A stretch of DNA of 64,000 nucleotides. It comes from Hanleya hanleyi. Lineage: Eukaryota; Mollusca; Polyplacophora; Lepidopleurida; Hanleyidae. The notes below the pieces were generated by a model that saw nothing but the letters and a program-made list of their open reading frames with translations, ran no database searches and was not told the DNA's origin. Below, piece after piece: positions 1 through 9,342 of the stretch; position 1 is the stretch's first letter, and every line of letters starts with the position of its first letter. The stretch spans positions 248,001 through 312,000 of the forward strand of contig JAVTVY010008188.1 of assembly GCA_036873755.1 (NCBI GenBank). The letters are read 5' to 3'. Both the position numbers and the translations under genes were made by a program.

Positions 1-672
1 GATGACAGATCAGCTCAAGGAATAGTTTTCAAAACTTTCATCCCGCGTATGACAGGGTATTGAAGTCATTGAAACAACATGCTCATGGATATACATGACT
101 ATCTGTGAAAGGAGAACAAAACTGGACTTTCTGGGTTTAGCATAACTTTTCCAAATATGAAAATATGTGGACATTAGTGGATGGTTAAAATATTTGTTCA
201 TATTTATAATTTAACGACAGCGTTTATTCGGCAGCAATGTGGACTAGGAAAATCTTCAATAGACGAGGTCTGAATGTTGACTGAGTGAATAGACGCTTGT
301 TTATTGAGAGGATTCCCCTGATCCACATGATGCCCCGTAGGGACCTATATTGTTGATTTCCTATAACATTCTTTTAATTCACTTGGGTAATCTTATTGTA
401 TAACACGCATGTACTATTCAAATAACTCCAGGAATAATAAACGAACGTATACGTATTTACTGTAAAGTTCTATTTATATTATTCGGAGCTGTTTTCTTGT
501 AGACATGGCATTCGAATGTTCAATGTTACATGCACAAGGGACATCGAATATCTATCTGACTGGTGCTCGATTTTTTTCCTTCGAAGAGGGGGATTTTTTC
601 ACAGAAAGCTAAGTGATTTCGGGACGTCATATTTCAAACCGCTTTTGTAGTTATCTGATCAGTCTTGATAGG
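1..672. other. AT-rich left flank, no gene seen
   Basis: Only short ORFs with no recognisable domain occur here. The sequence is AT-rich and ends at the 4-bp target duplication of the LTR retrotransposon. I see no repeat that I can tie to the other families of the window. Confidence 0.6.
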
Positions 673-676
673 GTTG
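673..676. repeat. Target site duplication, left copy (GTTG)
   Basis: The four bases GTTG directly precede the 5' LTR, and the same four bases directly follow the 3' LTR at 9339-9342. Ty3/gypsy integrases usually duplicate 4-6 bp, so this fits a single integration event with both ends intact. Confidence 0.9.
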
Positions 677-1556
677 TGTAACGGTTAACCGTTTGTGTAG
701 AGAACAGCTTGAATATGGAGGGTGACCCAGAATAGAATGCGGGGAACGACCTTGACATGTATCGTCAGCGAGGAACAAGGCAGTGTACGGAAATGGAGTC
801 CCCCGTATTTCTCGCTTACCAGAGCAAGATAGCAGTGGCCATTTACGTGAAATATTCTCTACAGTTTCTAGATTGGGATGCCGTTCTAGTTTATGGACTA
901 TGAACTGTAATTTCGCTGTGAGAGACGATCTTGCATTGCAGGCGAAACGTCTCCGTTCGCGAGGAAACTTCCTGTGGGGACTTTTCGGGTGCGGAGAGTG
1001 CACACACTATATATTGAGGTGCAGACATTTCCAGCGGGAGCAGACCGAAAGGACAGATCTGGAGAAAGCACGCCAGGTACAGCCTGTATTGTGTGGTTTT
1101 GGCGCACTTTGCGATCGGGTCGCAAATGTAATTGTTTTGGCCTGGGAGTCTAAAAGATTGTAGATCCTGTAGCTAGTGCAACCTGTATAAACACGTCAAT
1201 CCAATGCGAATTTGCCGGCTTGCATTTTCAGTGTGGAACCGTGTTTTTGTGTTGTACTATAAGTATAGGGAACAGGACAGAGTGGGAAGACCGACTGGCG
1301 TGTTTATTGTAGTCTGGGGATATTCTATAATACTGTAACATGACATGCATTACCGCGTAGCACATTCCGGTAATTATGATCAGACATCAGTATAGAATAA
1401 TGATATAGGTCAATACCAGTAGATTGTATGATATCGGCACTGTTTTGCTGGACAGCCCGGGCACTGGGACGTGGTCAGTATAATTTATGTGTCGGGGTCA
1501 TCGGTCGTGAAGCGGTATATGACGGTAATAAGGGATTCCCTCCACCCTCAGATTAT

Positions 1557-1576
1557 ATGCAAATGTACTATAAATA
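1557..1576 (+). promoter_or_regulatory. Candidate LTR promoter: octamer plus TATA box
   Basis: The octamer ATGCAAAT (1557-1564) lies four bases upstream of TATAAATA (1569-1576). Both are conserved in the 3' LTR at 7753-7772. A second TATAAA-like site is at 1186-1193. The start of transcription is not known, so the assignment is tentative. Confidence 0.4.
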
Positions 1577-1641
1577 CAGAGATAATAGAGCCAATCTCTC
1601 CTACCGTTATTCGACGACATATCGTGCAGCCCGTGAGGTCG

Positions 1642-1991
1642 GCGACCGGGTCGCAGAAAGGTCGCATAGACGTTGTACAGGTGCGAAAGAGGCCACAAAG
1701 ATTACAGCCAGTACAGAAAAGACAAGGTACAGTACAGACGGGCTTATCCTCCCGAGAGACGTCGATAAATCGTGGAATCGGAGAGCCCTGCGACCGGGTC
1801 GCAGAAAGTCGCAGAAGGTCGCATAGACGCTGTACGGGAGTGAAAGAGACCACAAAGTTTACAGACCGTACAGAAAAGACAAGGCACAGTACAGCCGGGC
1901 TTCTTCTCCCGAGAAACGTCGATAAACCGTGAAATCTGACAGACCTGCGACCGGGTCGCAGAAGGTCGCAGACGGATTGCGACTGGGTCGC
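1642..1991 (+). repeat. Palindrome cluster GCGACCGGGTCGC, 5' LTR
   Basis: Copies or one-base variants occur at 1642-1654, 1790-1802, 1947-1959 and 1979-1991. Each is an inverted repeat of six bases (GCGACC / GGTCGC) around a single G, usually followed by AGA(A/G)GGTCGCAGA. A variant at 1111-1123 lies outside the cluster. Confidence 0.85.
1661..1975 (+). repeat. Two tandem 157-bp units in the 5' LTR
   Basis: The start GTCGCATAGACG occurs at 1661 and again at 1818. Each unit runs through a related stretch (AGTACAG, CCCGAGA, ACGTCGATAAA) and ends in the GCGACCGGGTCGC palindrome. The units are clearly similar but diverged, so the duplication predates this insertion. The same pair is in the 3' LTR. 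Confidence 0.8.
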
Positions 1992-2350
1992 AGAGGGTCG
2001 CAGAGAGTCGCCAGCAGCGGTTTACAGACAGTAATGATGCTACATCGGTACCAGATGTAATGATAACACAATATATACCGAAGTAGATGTTGTGACGGCC
2101 ACGGAGGACGAGCTGTACGTGTTTCTTACCTGGGGAGTCGTCGTGAAGTTGTGTAGCCACGGGTCGTATCTATAGACGGGTCGCGGAAGTCGTGAGGGTG
2201 GAGACGCCGTGCTATACCTCCCTGTGCGGGAAGCAAACTGGAAAGCTGACAAGTTAGTGTCAGGCTCCGACGACTGGGGGTGAAGAAGACGACGGGCTGC
2301 CACATCCGTGGAGAGGCTCCAACGACTGGGTGTCGTATATTGGGAGAGAG

Positions 2351-2366
2351 CGTTACAGCCGTAACG
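2351..2366 (+). repeat. LTR-end-like palindrome CGTTACA-GC-CGTAACG
   Basis: The LTR 3' terminus CGTTACA and a one-base variant of the 5' terminus TGTAACG face each other with GC between them, inside the LTR. The matching places in the 3' LTR are 8574-8589 (a perfect 16-bp palindrome) and 8676-8691. Confidence 0.6.
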
Positions 2367-2391
2367 TTCCAACAACGGAAGAAGACGACTT

Positions 2392-2480
2392 GCGACCGGG
2401 TCGCAGAAGGTCACAGACGGGTTGCGACCGGGTCGCAGAAGGTCGCAGAGACTTACGACCGGGTCGCAGAGGGTCGCAAA
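2392..2480 (+). repeat. Second palindrome cluster, 5' LTR
   Basis: Copies of GCGACCGGGTCGC are at 2392-2404 and 2424-2436, with a variant (ACGACC start) at 2455-2467. They are joined by AGAAGGTC(A/G)CAGA spacers, giving a period of about 31 bp. Confidence 0.85.
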
Positions 2481-2507
2481 TACAGTTAACGTGTGGGGAA
2501 AGGGCTA

Positions 2508-2618
2508 GCAACCAGGCCGCCCTTGATTACGTCTGACGGGGGAGGTGAAGGGCCAGCAGCCAGGCCGCCCTTATACCCCGAAGAGAAGGGCCAGCAACCA
2601 GGCCGCCCTTATCGCGTA
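2508..2618 (+). repeat. Three short tandem units in the 5' LTR
   Basis: The phrase AGCAACCAGGCCGCCCTT, or a one-base variant of it, occurs three times, spaced by roughly 50 bp. The same three units are in the 3' LTR at about 8821-8933. Confidence 0.75.
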
Positions 2619-3036
2619 CCCATACATATTTAAAGCATAACTGTAACTGTAAATTTATATGCACACACTCTCTTATATTATTTGTATATAACATCAAGTC
2701 TATTTGCATACACTCTCCTAGTGTCCGTATATATATGTAAATATTATTCTACTGCATAACGTTACATCTCCTTAGACATTCTGTCTAAGCCAAGCGGTTC
2801 TACGCTATTATCTGTAATCGCGTATACTATTTGTGCAGAATGTACCATAATAGACCTTTACATCAGCGTCAGTCATCCTTGTAGGGTTGTGATCATCTCT
2901 TCGATCCCCGGATCTCTACTAGTGAAGGGGTTAACTACGGTGACGGCCAGAATGCCAGTGGGCAATCCCGGTTATTGATTCGTTTTCACGTAAACACCAC
3001 GGCTGGTCCTGCTCGTACACGTTACACGTAGAAAAC

Positions 3037-3054
3037 TGGTGGCAGCGGTGGGAT
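3037..3054 (+). promoter_or_regulatory. Primer-binding site, tRNA-Leu
   Basis: TGGTGGCAGCGGTGGGAT starts 10 bases after the 5' LTR. It is the exact complement of CCA plus the acceptor and T-arm end known for eukaryotic tRNA-Leu (AAG/UAG types), over 18 nt. Complementarity stops after this. Minus-strand synthesis of an LTR element would start here. The tRNA sequence is from general knowledge, not from this window. Confidence 0.75.
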
Positions 3055-3096
3055 CTGGCCTGATCTACCACTGAAGAGAACAACTGACTACTGGAG

Positions 3097-3989
3097 ATGA
3101 CCGACAACGACGTGCCGACAACACCCTTAACCATGAGTTCCCAAGCGACGCCACTGAGACGTCCGGACCTGACGGGTCTACGGGCTATCCTACAGGGGAG
3201 AGAGCGATCGAGGATGGGGTCACCTGCTTCAGCGACCACTTTGGCGACGACAGCAAACGTGAGTCCGGTAGAAGCGCAGTCCGAGCTTTCAACGCCCTCC
3301 GTCGTCGAGATCGAGACTCCGTCGACTATCCGAACGCTACTAGAGGGCCTCAAGAGCTTACAGGCAGAGATGCAGACGATGCGGGCGACCCTCAATCAGA
3401 CGACGATGGGAGCCCCAGCGCACACGTCCACGCCCAGGGTCGAAGAGGGTACTGCGAGAACCCCCATAGACCAGCCTGTACGGGAACAGACGATTTGCGA
3501 CCGGGTCGCAGAAGGTCGCGACCGGGTCGCAGAAGCTGGCGACCGGGTCGCAGAGGGTCGCAACCGGGTCGAAGAAGGGCGCCATTCAGCGGCTGATACC
3601 AGTGGGGAGGCCACAGTCAAGGCCATCCCTGTTTACCGTAAGATGTTGGTTAAGGCTTCGACCTATGATGGAAGTACGCCCTGGAGAGATCACCTGGTAC
3701 ATTTTGAGCATTGCGCAGCCTTGAACCGGTGGACGCCAGAAGAGAAGGGACAGCACACTTGGCCGTATCCCTGCGGGGGCCAGCACAACAGGTTCTCTGT
3801 AGTCTGAAGGTGAAACCAGGGGAGGCAAATTTCACCTGCCTACGTGATGCCTTGGAGAGACGCTTCGCCCCGCTCAACCAAACAGAGATGTTTAAGTCCA
3901 AGCTGAAGTCAAGGCGACGACAGAGGGGTGCAGGTCTACCTGAACTGGGCCAAGCTCTGGTGAGACTTAGCCAGATGGCCTATGCCGAC
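3097..3989 (+). pseudogene. gag: gag remnant, frameshifted and 3'-truncated
   Basis: The frame opens at the ATG at 3097, 42 bases after the primer-binding site. It encodes a low-complexity N-terminus, then a probable short coiled coil (about residues 85-110, LEGLKSLQAEMQTMRATL). Next come four DRVAEG-type repeats (about residues 134-160, coded by the GCGACCGGGTCGC palindrome), and then gag-like sequence (YDGSTPW, HFEHCA). Around 3745-3760 gag-like coding moves from frame 1 to frame 3, consistent with loss of one base, so the original frame ends early at 3807. In the new frame the text stays gag-like (LRDALERRF, LVRLSQMAYAD) until it joins RT at about 3981-3992. No CCHC zinc knuckle and no protease motif remain. 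Structural role: Gag would form the retrotransposon particle; this copy cannot make a normal one. Confidence 0.85.
3497..3572 (+). repeat. Palindrome array inside gag coding sequence
   Basis: GCGACCGGGTCGC occurs at 3497-3509, 3518-3530 and 3539-3551, with a decayed copy at 3560-3572. The period is 21 bp, a multiple of three, so the array reads in frame as DRVAEGR-like heptads. The same motif with the same flanks fills parts of both LTRs. Confidence 0.9.
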
Positions 3990-6512
3990 GTGTTCGGGAA
4001 GACGTTTACAGAGATGCTTGCCAACTTAGAGGTGGTGTTCTAGAGACTACAACTTCACGGGCTTAAGCTGAAACCCTCCAAGTGTGTCATTGGCGCCCGA
4101 AAAGTCACTTACCTGGGACACGTCGTGTTCGGCGCTGGTATCGAGACGGAGCCGGAGAAAGTCCAGGCTGTGAGAATCTGGCCCACCCCAGTCTCCCAGA
4201 CCGAGGTGCGTAGTTTCCTCGGATTATGTAGCTATTATCGGTGGTTCGTCAAAGACTTTGCGACCGTGGCAGCGCCCCTGCATCAACTTACTCAGCAGGA
4301 GAAGAGCTTTGTGTGGGCCGACGATTGTCAGATCGCATTTGAGACCCTGGAGGAGAAGATGATAGCGGCGCCCATCCTGACGATGCCTGACATGTCTAAA
4401 CCGTTTATCCTGGACACGGATGCCAGCGGTTGGGGCATCGGAGCCGTTTTGTCTCAAGAGGTCGACGGACGGGAGAGAGTGGTGGCCTATGGCAGCAGGG
4501 TACTCACCAAGGCTGAGAAGGCCTACTGCGTGACCAGGCGCGAACTCCTGGCGGTGGTCCACTTCGTTAAGTCGTTCCGGCATTACCTCTACGGGAAGAA
4601 GTTTCTACTGCGCACCGACCACGGGTCCTTGAGGTGGCTCATGAGATTCAAAGAGCCGGAGGGCCAACTCGCAAGGTGGATCCAAGCTCTGTCGACATAT
4701 CAATTTGACATCGTACACCGTCCTGGCCGCAGGCATCAGAATGCTGACGCGCTGAGCAGACGTCCGTGTAAGCAGTGTGGTCGTTCCTCCGAGACCGAAG
4801 ACGGAGAGACTGCGGCGGCCAGAGCTGTGACCATATCTCCACCCAACGAGGACTTTGCAGCGGCCCAGGCTGCAGACCCCGAGCTACTTCCGGTGATTGA
4901 GTGGGTGAAGGCTGGTACCAGACCTCGGTGGGACCTAGTCTGTCAACACAGGGGGGTGACGAAAGCGCTGTGGGGAGCCTACGACGCCTTGGCCCTGGAA
5001 GGAGACCTCCTAGTGCGACGTTGGTATGACGTGCGAGGCCGGGAGAAGGCTAAGTTACTGGTGGTCCCGAGGGCCCTTCACAAGAGGATACTCAAGGAAT
5101 GTCATGACAGCCCGACTGGAGGACACCTAGGTGTGTTCAAGACGTTAAAAAAGGTGCGACAAGCGTACACCTGGGTCGGTCTGCAGCGTGACGTTCGACA
5201 ATGGTGTCGGAGCTGCGACACGTGCAACCAGAGGAAGCAGGCCGGGATAAAACCCCGAGGACAGCACCGCGGGATGATGACGGGATGCCCCGGAGAACGT
5301 ATCGCCGTGGACTTGATGGGCCCTCTCTCCCTGACGACGAGAGGAAATCTGCATATTGTGGTCAGCTGTGACTATTTCATGAAGTGGGTGGAGGCTGCCG
5401 CGCTGCCGGACCAAGAAGCGGAGACGGTGGCCCAGGCTGTGATTGACTTGTACGTCAGCCGGTTCGGTGTCCCCTCCCTGATACACTCGGACCAGGGGCG
5501 GAACTTTGAGAGCAAAGTGTTCGAGGGGATGTGTCGGATCTTCGGCACGAAGAAGATGCGGACGACGGCGTACCATCCGCAGTCTAACGGCCAAGTTGAA
5601 AGGTTCAACAGGACCCTGGGTCAGATGCTTCATGCTAGTGCCGCCCGCCACCCCGACGATTGGGATGTATATATTCCACTGACGCTGATGGCGTACCGTG
5701 CAGCCGCTCACGAGACAACGGGATATACGCCGAATATGATGACGTTTGGCCGGGAGGTGACCCTACCAGCTCACCTGACAGTCGGAGCTCCCCCAAGTGA
5801 GAGAACGGAGCCAGTGCCGTGGGTCGGGGACTTTCGTGATCACTTGGTCGACGTCCATGAGGATGCGAGGGAAAATAGTGGGAAGGCCCTGAGACGGCAG
5901 AAGCGTCTGTACAACCTTAAGGCAAAGGCCCAACGATTCGGCCCCGTTGACCAAGTCTATCTGCATACCGTGGTGACCCGGCCAGGGCAGATTCCGAAAC
6001 TTCGTGACCGGTGGCTAGGACCATTTGTGGTGGAGACGGCGTTGTCGGACGTTACCTACCGGATCCGGAGTGACGACGGCAGGCGACAGGTCGTTTACGT
6101 CGACCGGATCAAACCGTGCTATCCGCGGGCGGACGCGGAAGATGATGCGACTTCAGAGAGCTGCAGTGACGACGGCGGCGACCAGCAGGAGGTGGAACCG
6201 GCCAACGAGGGACCCTACGCCCTGACACACCCGGTCGCCGTGCAGCCACCTATAAGCCAGCCCCAGACGAGCCGTAGTGGACGCGTCATCCGACAGCCGG
6301 CTTGGCAGGCCGAATTTGAGTTAGAGCCGCGGTGGACGCCGGATAGCGAGTTGGAGGACGCGCCCGAGGGAGTGGCCCACGGTGAGGCAGCCCTCACACA
6401 GGCGACGACGACCAGCGGTCGGCGAGTGGTCAGGCCTCGCAGGTTGCACGACTACGTGCTGACGTCTCAGCCCGTGTACCGTAAAAGGGGGAAGCCCGAC
6501 CCCTCCAACTGA
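3990..6512 (+). pseudogene. pol: pol remnant: RT C-terminus, RNase H, integrase
   Basis: A short RT piece (VFGKTFTEMLANLEVVF) ends at a TAG at 4041-4043. The same frame then stays open to 6512. The following numbering starts at the ATG at 4125. RT thumb and connection fill residues 1-90. RNase H shows DTDAS (D99), E140, D165 and D208. The integrase zinc finger is H327-x6-H334-x29-C364-x2-C367. The catalytic core is D396-x59-D456-x35-E492, a canonical DD35E triad. A GPF module lies at 632-634. The tail (670-795) is acidic and holds two SGR(V/R)-type motifs. Protease, RT palm and the YxDD motif are absent through the internal deletion. The integrase half looks complete and may have been lost to selection only recently. 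It is the replication and integration polyprotein of the element. Confidence 0.93.
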
Positions 6513-6856
6513 GCGTGCAGCCCAGTGGACCTGATGTCGTGGGGCGGCTCTGCTAGCCGCCCATGTAATCCTGTGTACCCCTCCAGGTACCAGAGCGGGA
6601 AGGGGGTCGCGAGGACAGCGGCCGGAACCCCTACAGTACGCTCGCCCGCGACGGACCTGGAGGGAAACCTACTGGACCTAATGTCGTGGTGGCCCGGCCA
6701 GACCGCCGGAGGGCGGCCACCTTGTGATTTCGCCGGCCCTGATGGCCAGTAATTGGCGAGGAGTTTTGTTTAGATTGATTCGAACTGTACAACTGGAACT
6801 GTAGAACTACCCTGGCCTGTGGAACCGGAACGACCATGACGAGGACGTCATGATTT
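6513..6856 (+). other. Untranslated region between pol and 3' LTR
   Basis: No gene is seen. It holds a diverged duplicate of a GGACCT(G/A)ATGTCGTGG phrase (around 6528 and 6675). Each copy is followed by a GC-rich hairpin-like stretch such as GGCGGCTCTGCTAGCCGCC. An envelope-like frame is absent. Confidence 0.6.
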
Positions 6857-6872
6857 GGAAAGGCGGGGGCAG
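6857..6872 (+). promoter_or_regulatory. Polypurine tract candidate
   Basis: GGAAAGGCGGGGGCAG directly precedes the 3' LTR. Two pyrimidines interrupt it. Its position is where the plus-strand primer of an LTR element is expected. Confidence 0.6.
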
Positions 6873-7752
6873 TGTAACGGTTAACCGTTTGTGTAGAGAA
6901 CAGTTTGAATATGGAGGGTGACCCAGAATGGAATGCGGGGAACGACCTTGACATGTATCGTCAGCGAGGAACAAGGCAGTGTACGGAAATGGAGTCCCCC
7001 GTATTTCTCGCTTACCAGAGCAAGATAGGAGTGGCCATTTACGTGGAATATTCTCTACAGGTTCTAGATTGGGATGCCGTTCTAGTTTATGGACTATGAA
7101 CTGTAATTTCGCTGTGAGAGACGATCTTGCATTGCAGGCGAAACGTCTCCGTTCGCGAGGAAACTTCCTGTGGGGACTTTTCGGGTGCGGAGAGTGCACA
7201 CACTATATATTGAGGTGCAGGCATTTCCAGCGGGAGCAGACCGAAAGGACAGATCTGGAGAAAGCACGCCAGGTACAACCTGTATTGTGTGGTTTTGGCG
7301 CACTTTGCGACCGGGTCGCAAATGTAATTGTTTTGGCCTGGGAGTCTAAAAGATTGTAGATCCTGTAGCTAGTGCAACCTGTATAAACACGTCAATCCAA
7401 TGCGAATTTGCCGGCTTGCATTTTCAGTGTGGAACCGTGTTTTTGTGTTGTACTATAAGTATAGGGAACACGACAGAGTGGGAAGACCGACTGGCGTGTT
7501 TATTGTAGTCTGGGGATATTCTATAATACTGTAACATGACATGCATTACCGCGTAGCACATTCCGGTAATTATGATCAGACATCGGTATAGAATAAGGAT
7601 ATAGGTCAATACCAGTAGATTATATGATATCGGCACTGTTTTGCTGGACAGCCCGGGCACTGGGACGTGGTCAGTATAATTTATGTGTCGGTGTCATCGG
7701 TCGTGAAGCGGTATATGACGGTAATAAGCGATTCCCTCCACCCTCAGATTAT

Positions 7753-7772
7753 ATGCAAATGTACTATAAATA
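7753..7772 (+). promoter_or_regulatory. Octamer plus TATA box, 3' LTR
   Basis: ATGCAAAT (7753-7760) and TATAAATA (7765-7772) repeat the arrangement in the 5' LTR. If active, this copy could drive transcription into the downstream flank. Confidence 0.35.
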
Positions 7773-7837
7773 CAGAGATAATAGAGCCAATCTCTCCTAC
7801 CGTTATTCGACGACATATCGTGCAACCCGTGAGGTCG

Positions 7838-8217
7838 GCGACCGGCTCGCAGAAAGGTCGCAGACGGTCGCATAGACGCTGTACGGGTGCGAAAGAGGCC
7901 ACACAGATTACAGCCAGTACAGAAAAGACAAGGTACAGTACAGACGGGCTTCTTCTCCCGAGAAACGTCGATAAATCGTGGAATCGGAGAGCCCTGCGAC
8001 CGGGTCGCAGAAGGTCGCAGACGGTTGCATAGACCCTGTACGGGAGTGAAAGAGACCACAAAGTTTACAGACCGTACAGAAAAGACAAGGCACAGTACAG
8101 CCGGGCTTCTTCTCCGAGAAACGTCGATAAACCGTGAAATCTGACAGACCTGCGACCGGGTCGCAGAAGGTCGCAGACGGATTGCGACCGGGTCGCAGAG
8201 GCTTGCGACCGGGTCGC
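7838..8217 (+). repeat. Palindrome cluster and 157-bp units, 3' LTR
   Basis: GCGACCGGGTCGC copies are at 7996-8008, 8152-8164, 8184-8196 and 8205-8217, with a variant at 7838-7850 and a separate copy at 7307-7319. The 157-bp units start at 7867 and 8024. One palindrome (8205) has no counterpart in the 5' LTR, so copy number has changed since insertion or between templates. Confidence 0.85.
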
Positions 8218-8502
8218 AGAGGGTCGCAGAGAGTCGTCAGCAGCGGTTTACAGACAGTAATGATGCTACATCGGTACCAGATGTAATGATGACACAATAT
8301 ATACCCAAGTAGATGTTGTGACGGCCACGGAGGACGAGCTATATGTATTTCTTACCTGGGGAGTCGTCGTGAAGTTGTGTAGCCACGGGTCGTGTCTATA
8401 GACGGGTCGCGGCAGCCGTGAGGGTTGAGACGCCGTGCTATACCTACCTGTGCGGGAAGCAAACTGGTGAGCTGACAAGTTAGGGTCAGGCTCCGACGAC
8501 TG

Positions 8503-8699
8503 GGGGTGAAGAAGACGACGGGCTGCCACATCCGTGGAGAGGCTCCAACGACTGGGGGTATATATTGAGAGAGCGTTACAGCTGTAACGTTCCGACGACT
8601 TGGGGTGAAGAAGACGACGGGCTGCCACATCCGTGGAGAGGCTCCAACGACTGGGTGTCGTATATTGGGAGAGAGCGTTACAGCCGTAACGTTCCAACG
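8503..8699 (+). repeat. ~99-bp tandem duplication specific to the 3' LTR
   Basis: GGGGTGAAGAAGACGACGGG occurs at 8503 and 8602. Each unit ends with a CGTTACAGC(T/C)GTAACG palindrome (8574-8589 and 8676-8691). The 5' LTR has one such unit. Confidence 0.85.
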
Positions 8700-8716
8700 A
8701 CGAAAGAAGACGACTT

Positions 8717-8792
8717 GCGACCGGGTCGCAGAAGGTCGCAGACAGGTTGCGACCGGGTCGCAGAAGGTCGCAGATGTTTGCGATCGGGTCGC
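8717..8792 (+). repeat. Terminal palindrome cluster, 3' LTR
   Basis: GCGACCGGGTCGC is at 8717-8729 and 8749-8761, with a variant (GCGATC start) at 8780-8792. This corresponds to 2392-2467 of the 5' LTR. Confidence 0.85.
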
Positions 8793-9338
8793 AGAGAGTC
8801 GCAAATACAGTTAGCGACCAGGCTAGCAACCAGGCCGCCCTTGATTACGTATGACGGGAGAGGTGAAGGGCCAGCAGCCAGGCCGCCCTTACACCCCGAA
8901 GAGAAGGGCCAGCAAACAGGCCGCCCTTATCGCGTACCCATACATATTGAAAGCATAACTGTAACTGTAAATTTATATGCACACACTCTCTTATATCATT
9001 TGTATATAACATCAAGTCTATTTGCATACACTCTCCTAGTGTCCGTATATATATGTAAATATTATTCTACTGCATAACGTTACATCTCCTTAGACATTCT
9101 GTCTAAGCCACGCGGTTCTACGCTATTATCTGTGATCGCGTATACTATTTGTGCAGAATATACCATAATAGACCTTTACATCAGCGTCAGTCATCCTTGT
9201 AGGGTTGTGATCATCTCCTCGATCCCCGGATCTCTGAAGGGGTTAACTACGGTGACGGCCAGAATGCCAGTGGGCAATCCCGGTTATTGATTCGTTTTCA
9301 CGTAAACACCACGACTGGTCCTGCTCGTACACGTTACA

Positions 9339-9342
9339 GTTG
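9339..9342. repeat. Target site duplication, right copy (GTTG)
   Basis: This is the perfect match to 673-676 and marks the right border of the LTR element. Confidence 0.9.

Larger units (their letters stand above)
677..3026 (+). repeat. 5' LTR (2350 bp)
   Basis: It begins TGTAACG and ends CGTTACA, a 7-bp terminal inverted repeat with the canonical TG...CA ends. Next to the start lies a perfect 14-bp palindrome, AACGGTTAACCGTT (680-693). The LTR is much longer than most gypsy LTRs and has internal structure: a 157-bp tandem repeat (1661-1975), clusters of the GCGACCGGGTCGC palindrome, and three GCCGCCCTT-bearing units (2508-2618). U3, R and U5 borders cannot be set from sequence alone. The 3' LTR has an extra ~99-bp duplication, which explains most of its greater length. 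Confidence 0.95.
677..9338 (+). mobile_element. Ty3/gypsy-type LTR retrotransposon, defective copy
   Basis: This is an 8.66-kb element with LTRs at 677-3026 and 6873-9338, a tRNA-Leu primer-binding site, gag and pol remnants, and a purine-rich tract before the 3' LTR. The order RT-RNase H-integrase assigns it to Ty3/gypsy (Metaviridae). It is clearly more GC-rich than the flanks. LTRs make up more than half its length. No envelope-like frame is seen after pol. It cannot encode full Gag or RT: gag is frameshifted, and gag C-terminus, protease and most of RT are deleted. The LTR pair differs at about 16 positions over the first ~980 aligned bases (about 1.6%), so the insertion is fairly young. 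It could be mobilised in trans because its cis signals look complete. Confidence 0.95.
6873..9338 (+). repeat. 3' LTR (2466 bp)
   Basis: It has the same ends as the 5' LTR (TGTAACG...CGTTACA). It is longer mainly because of a ~99-bp tandem duplication around 8503-8699, present once in the 5' LTR. The first ~980 bases differ from the 5' LTR at about 16 positions by my manual count. Candidate promoter elements recur at 7753-7772. Confidence 0.95.

Noticed and set aside
783..1163. 126-residue ORF present in both LTRs
   Set aside because: The LTR copies are nearly identical anyway, so conservation proves nothing; no domain or usual codon pattern is seen, and an opposite-strand ORF of similar length overlaps it.
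5145..5711. Long minus-strand ORF opposite integrase
   Set aside because: Shadow of the pol frame; no recognisable protein.
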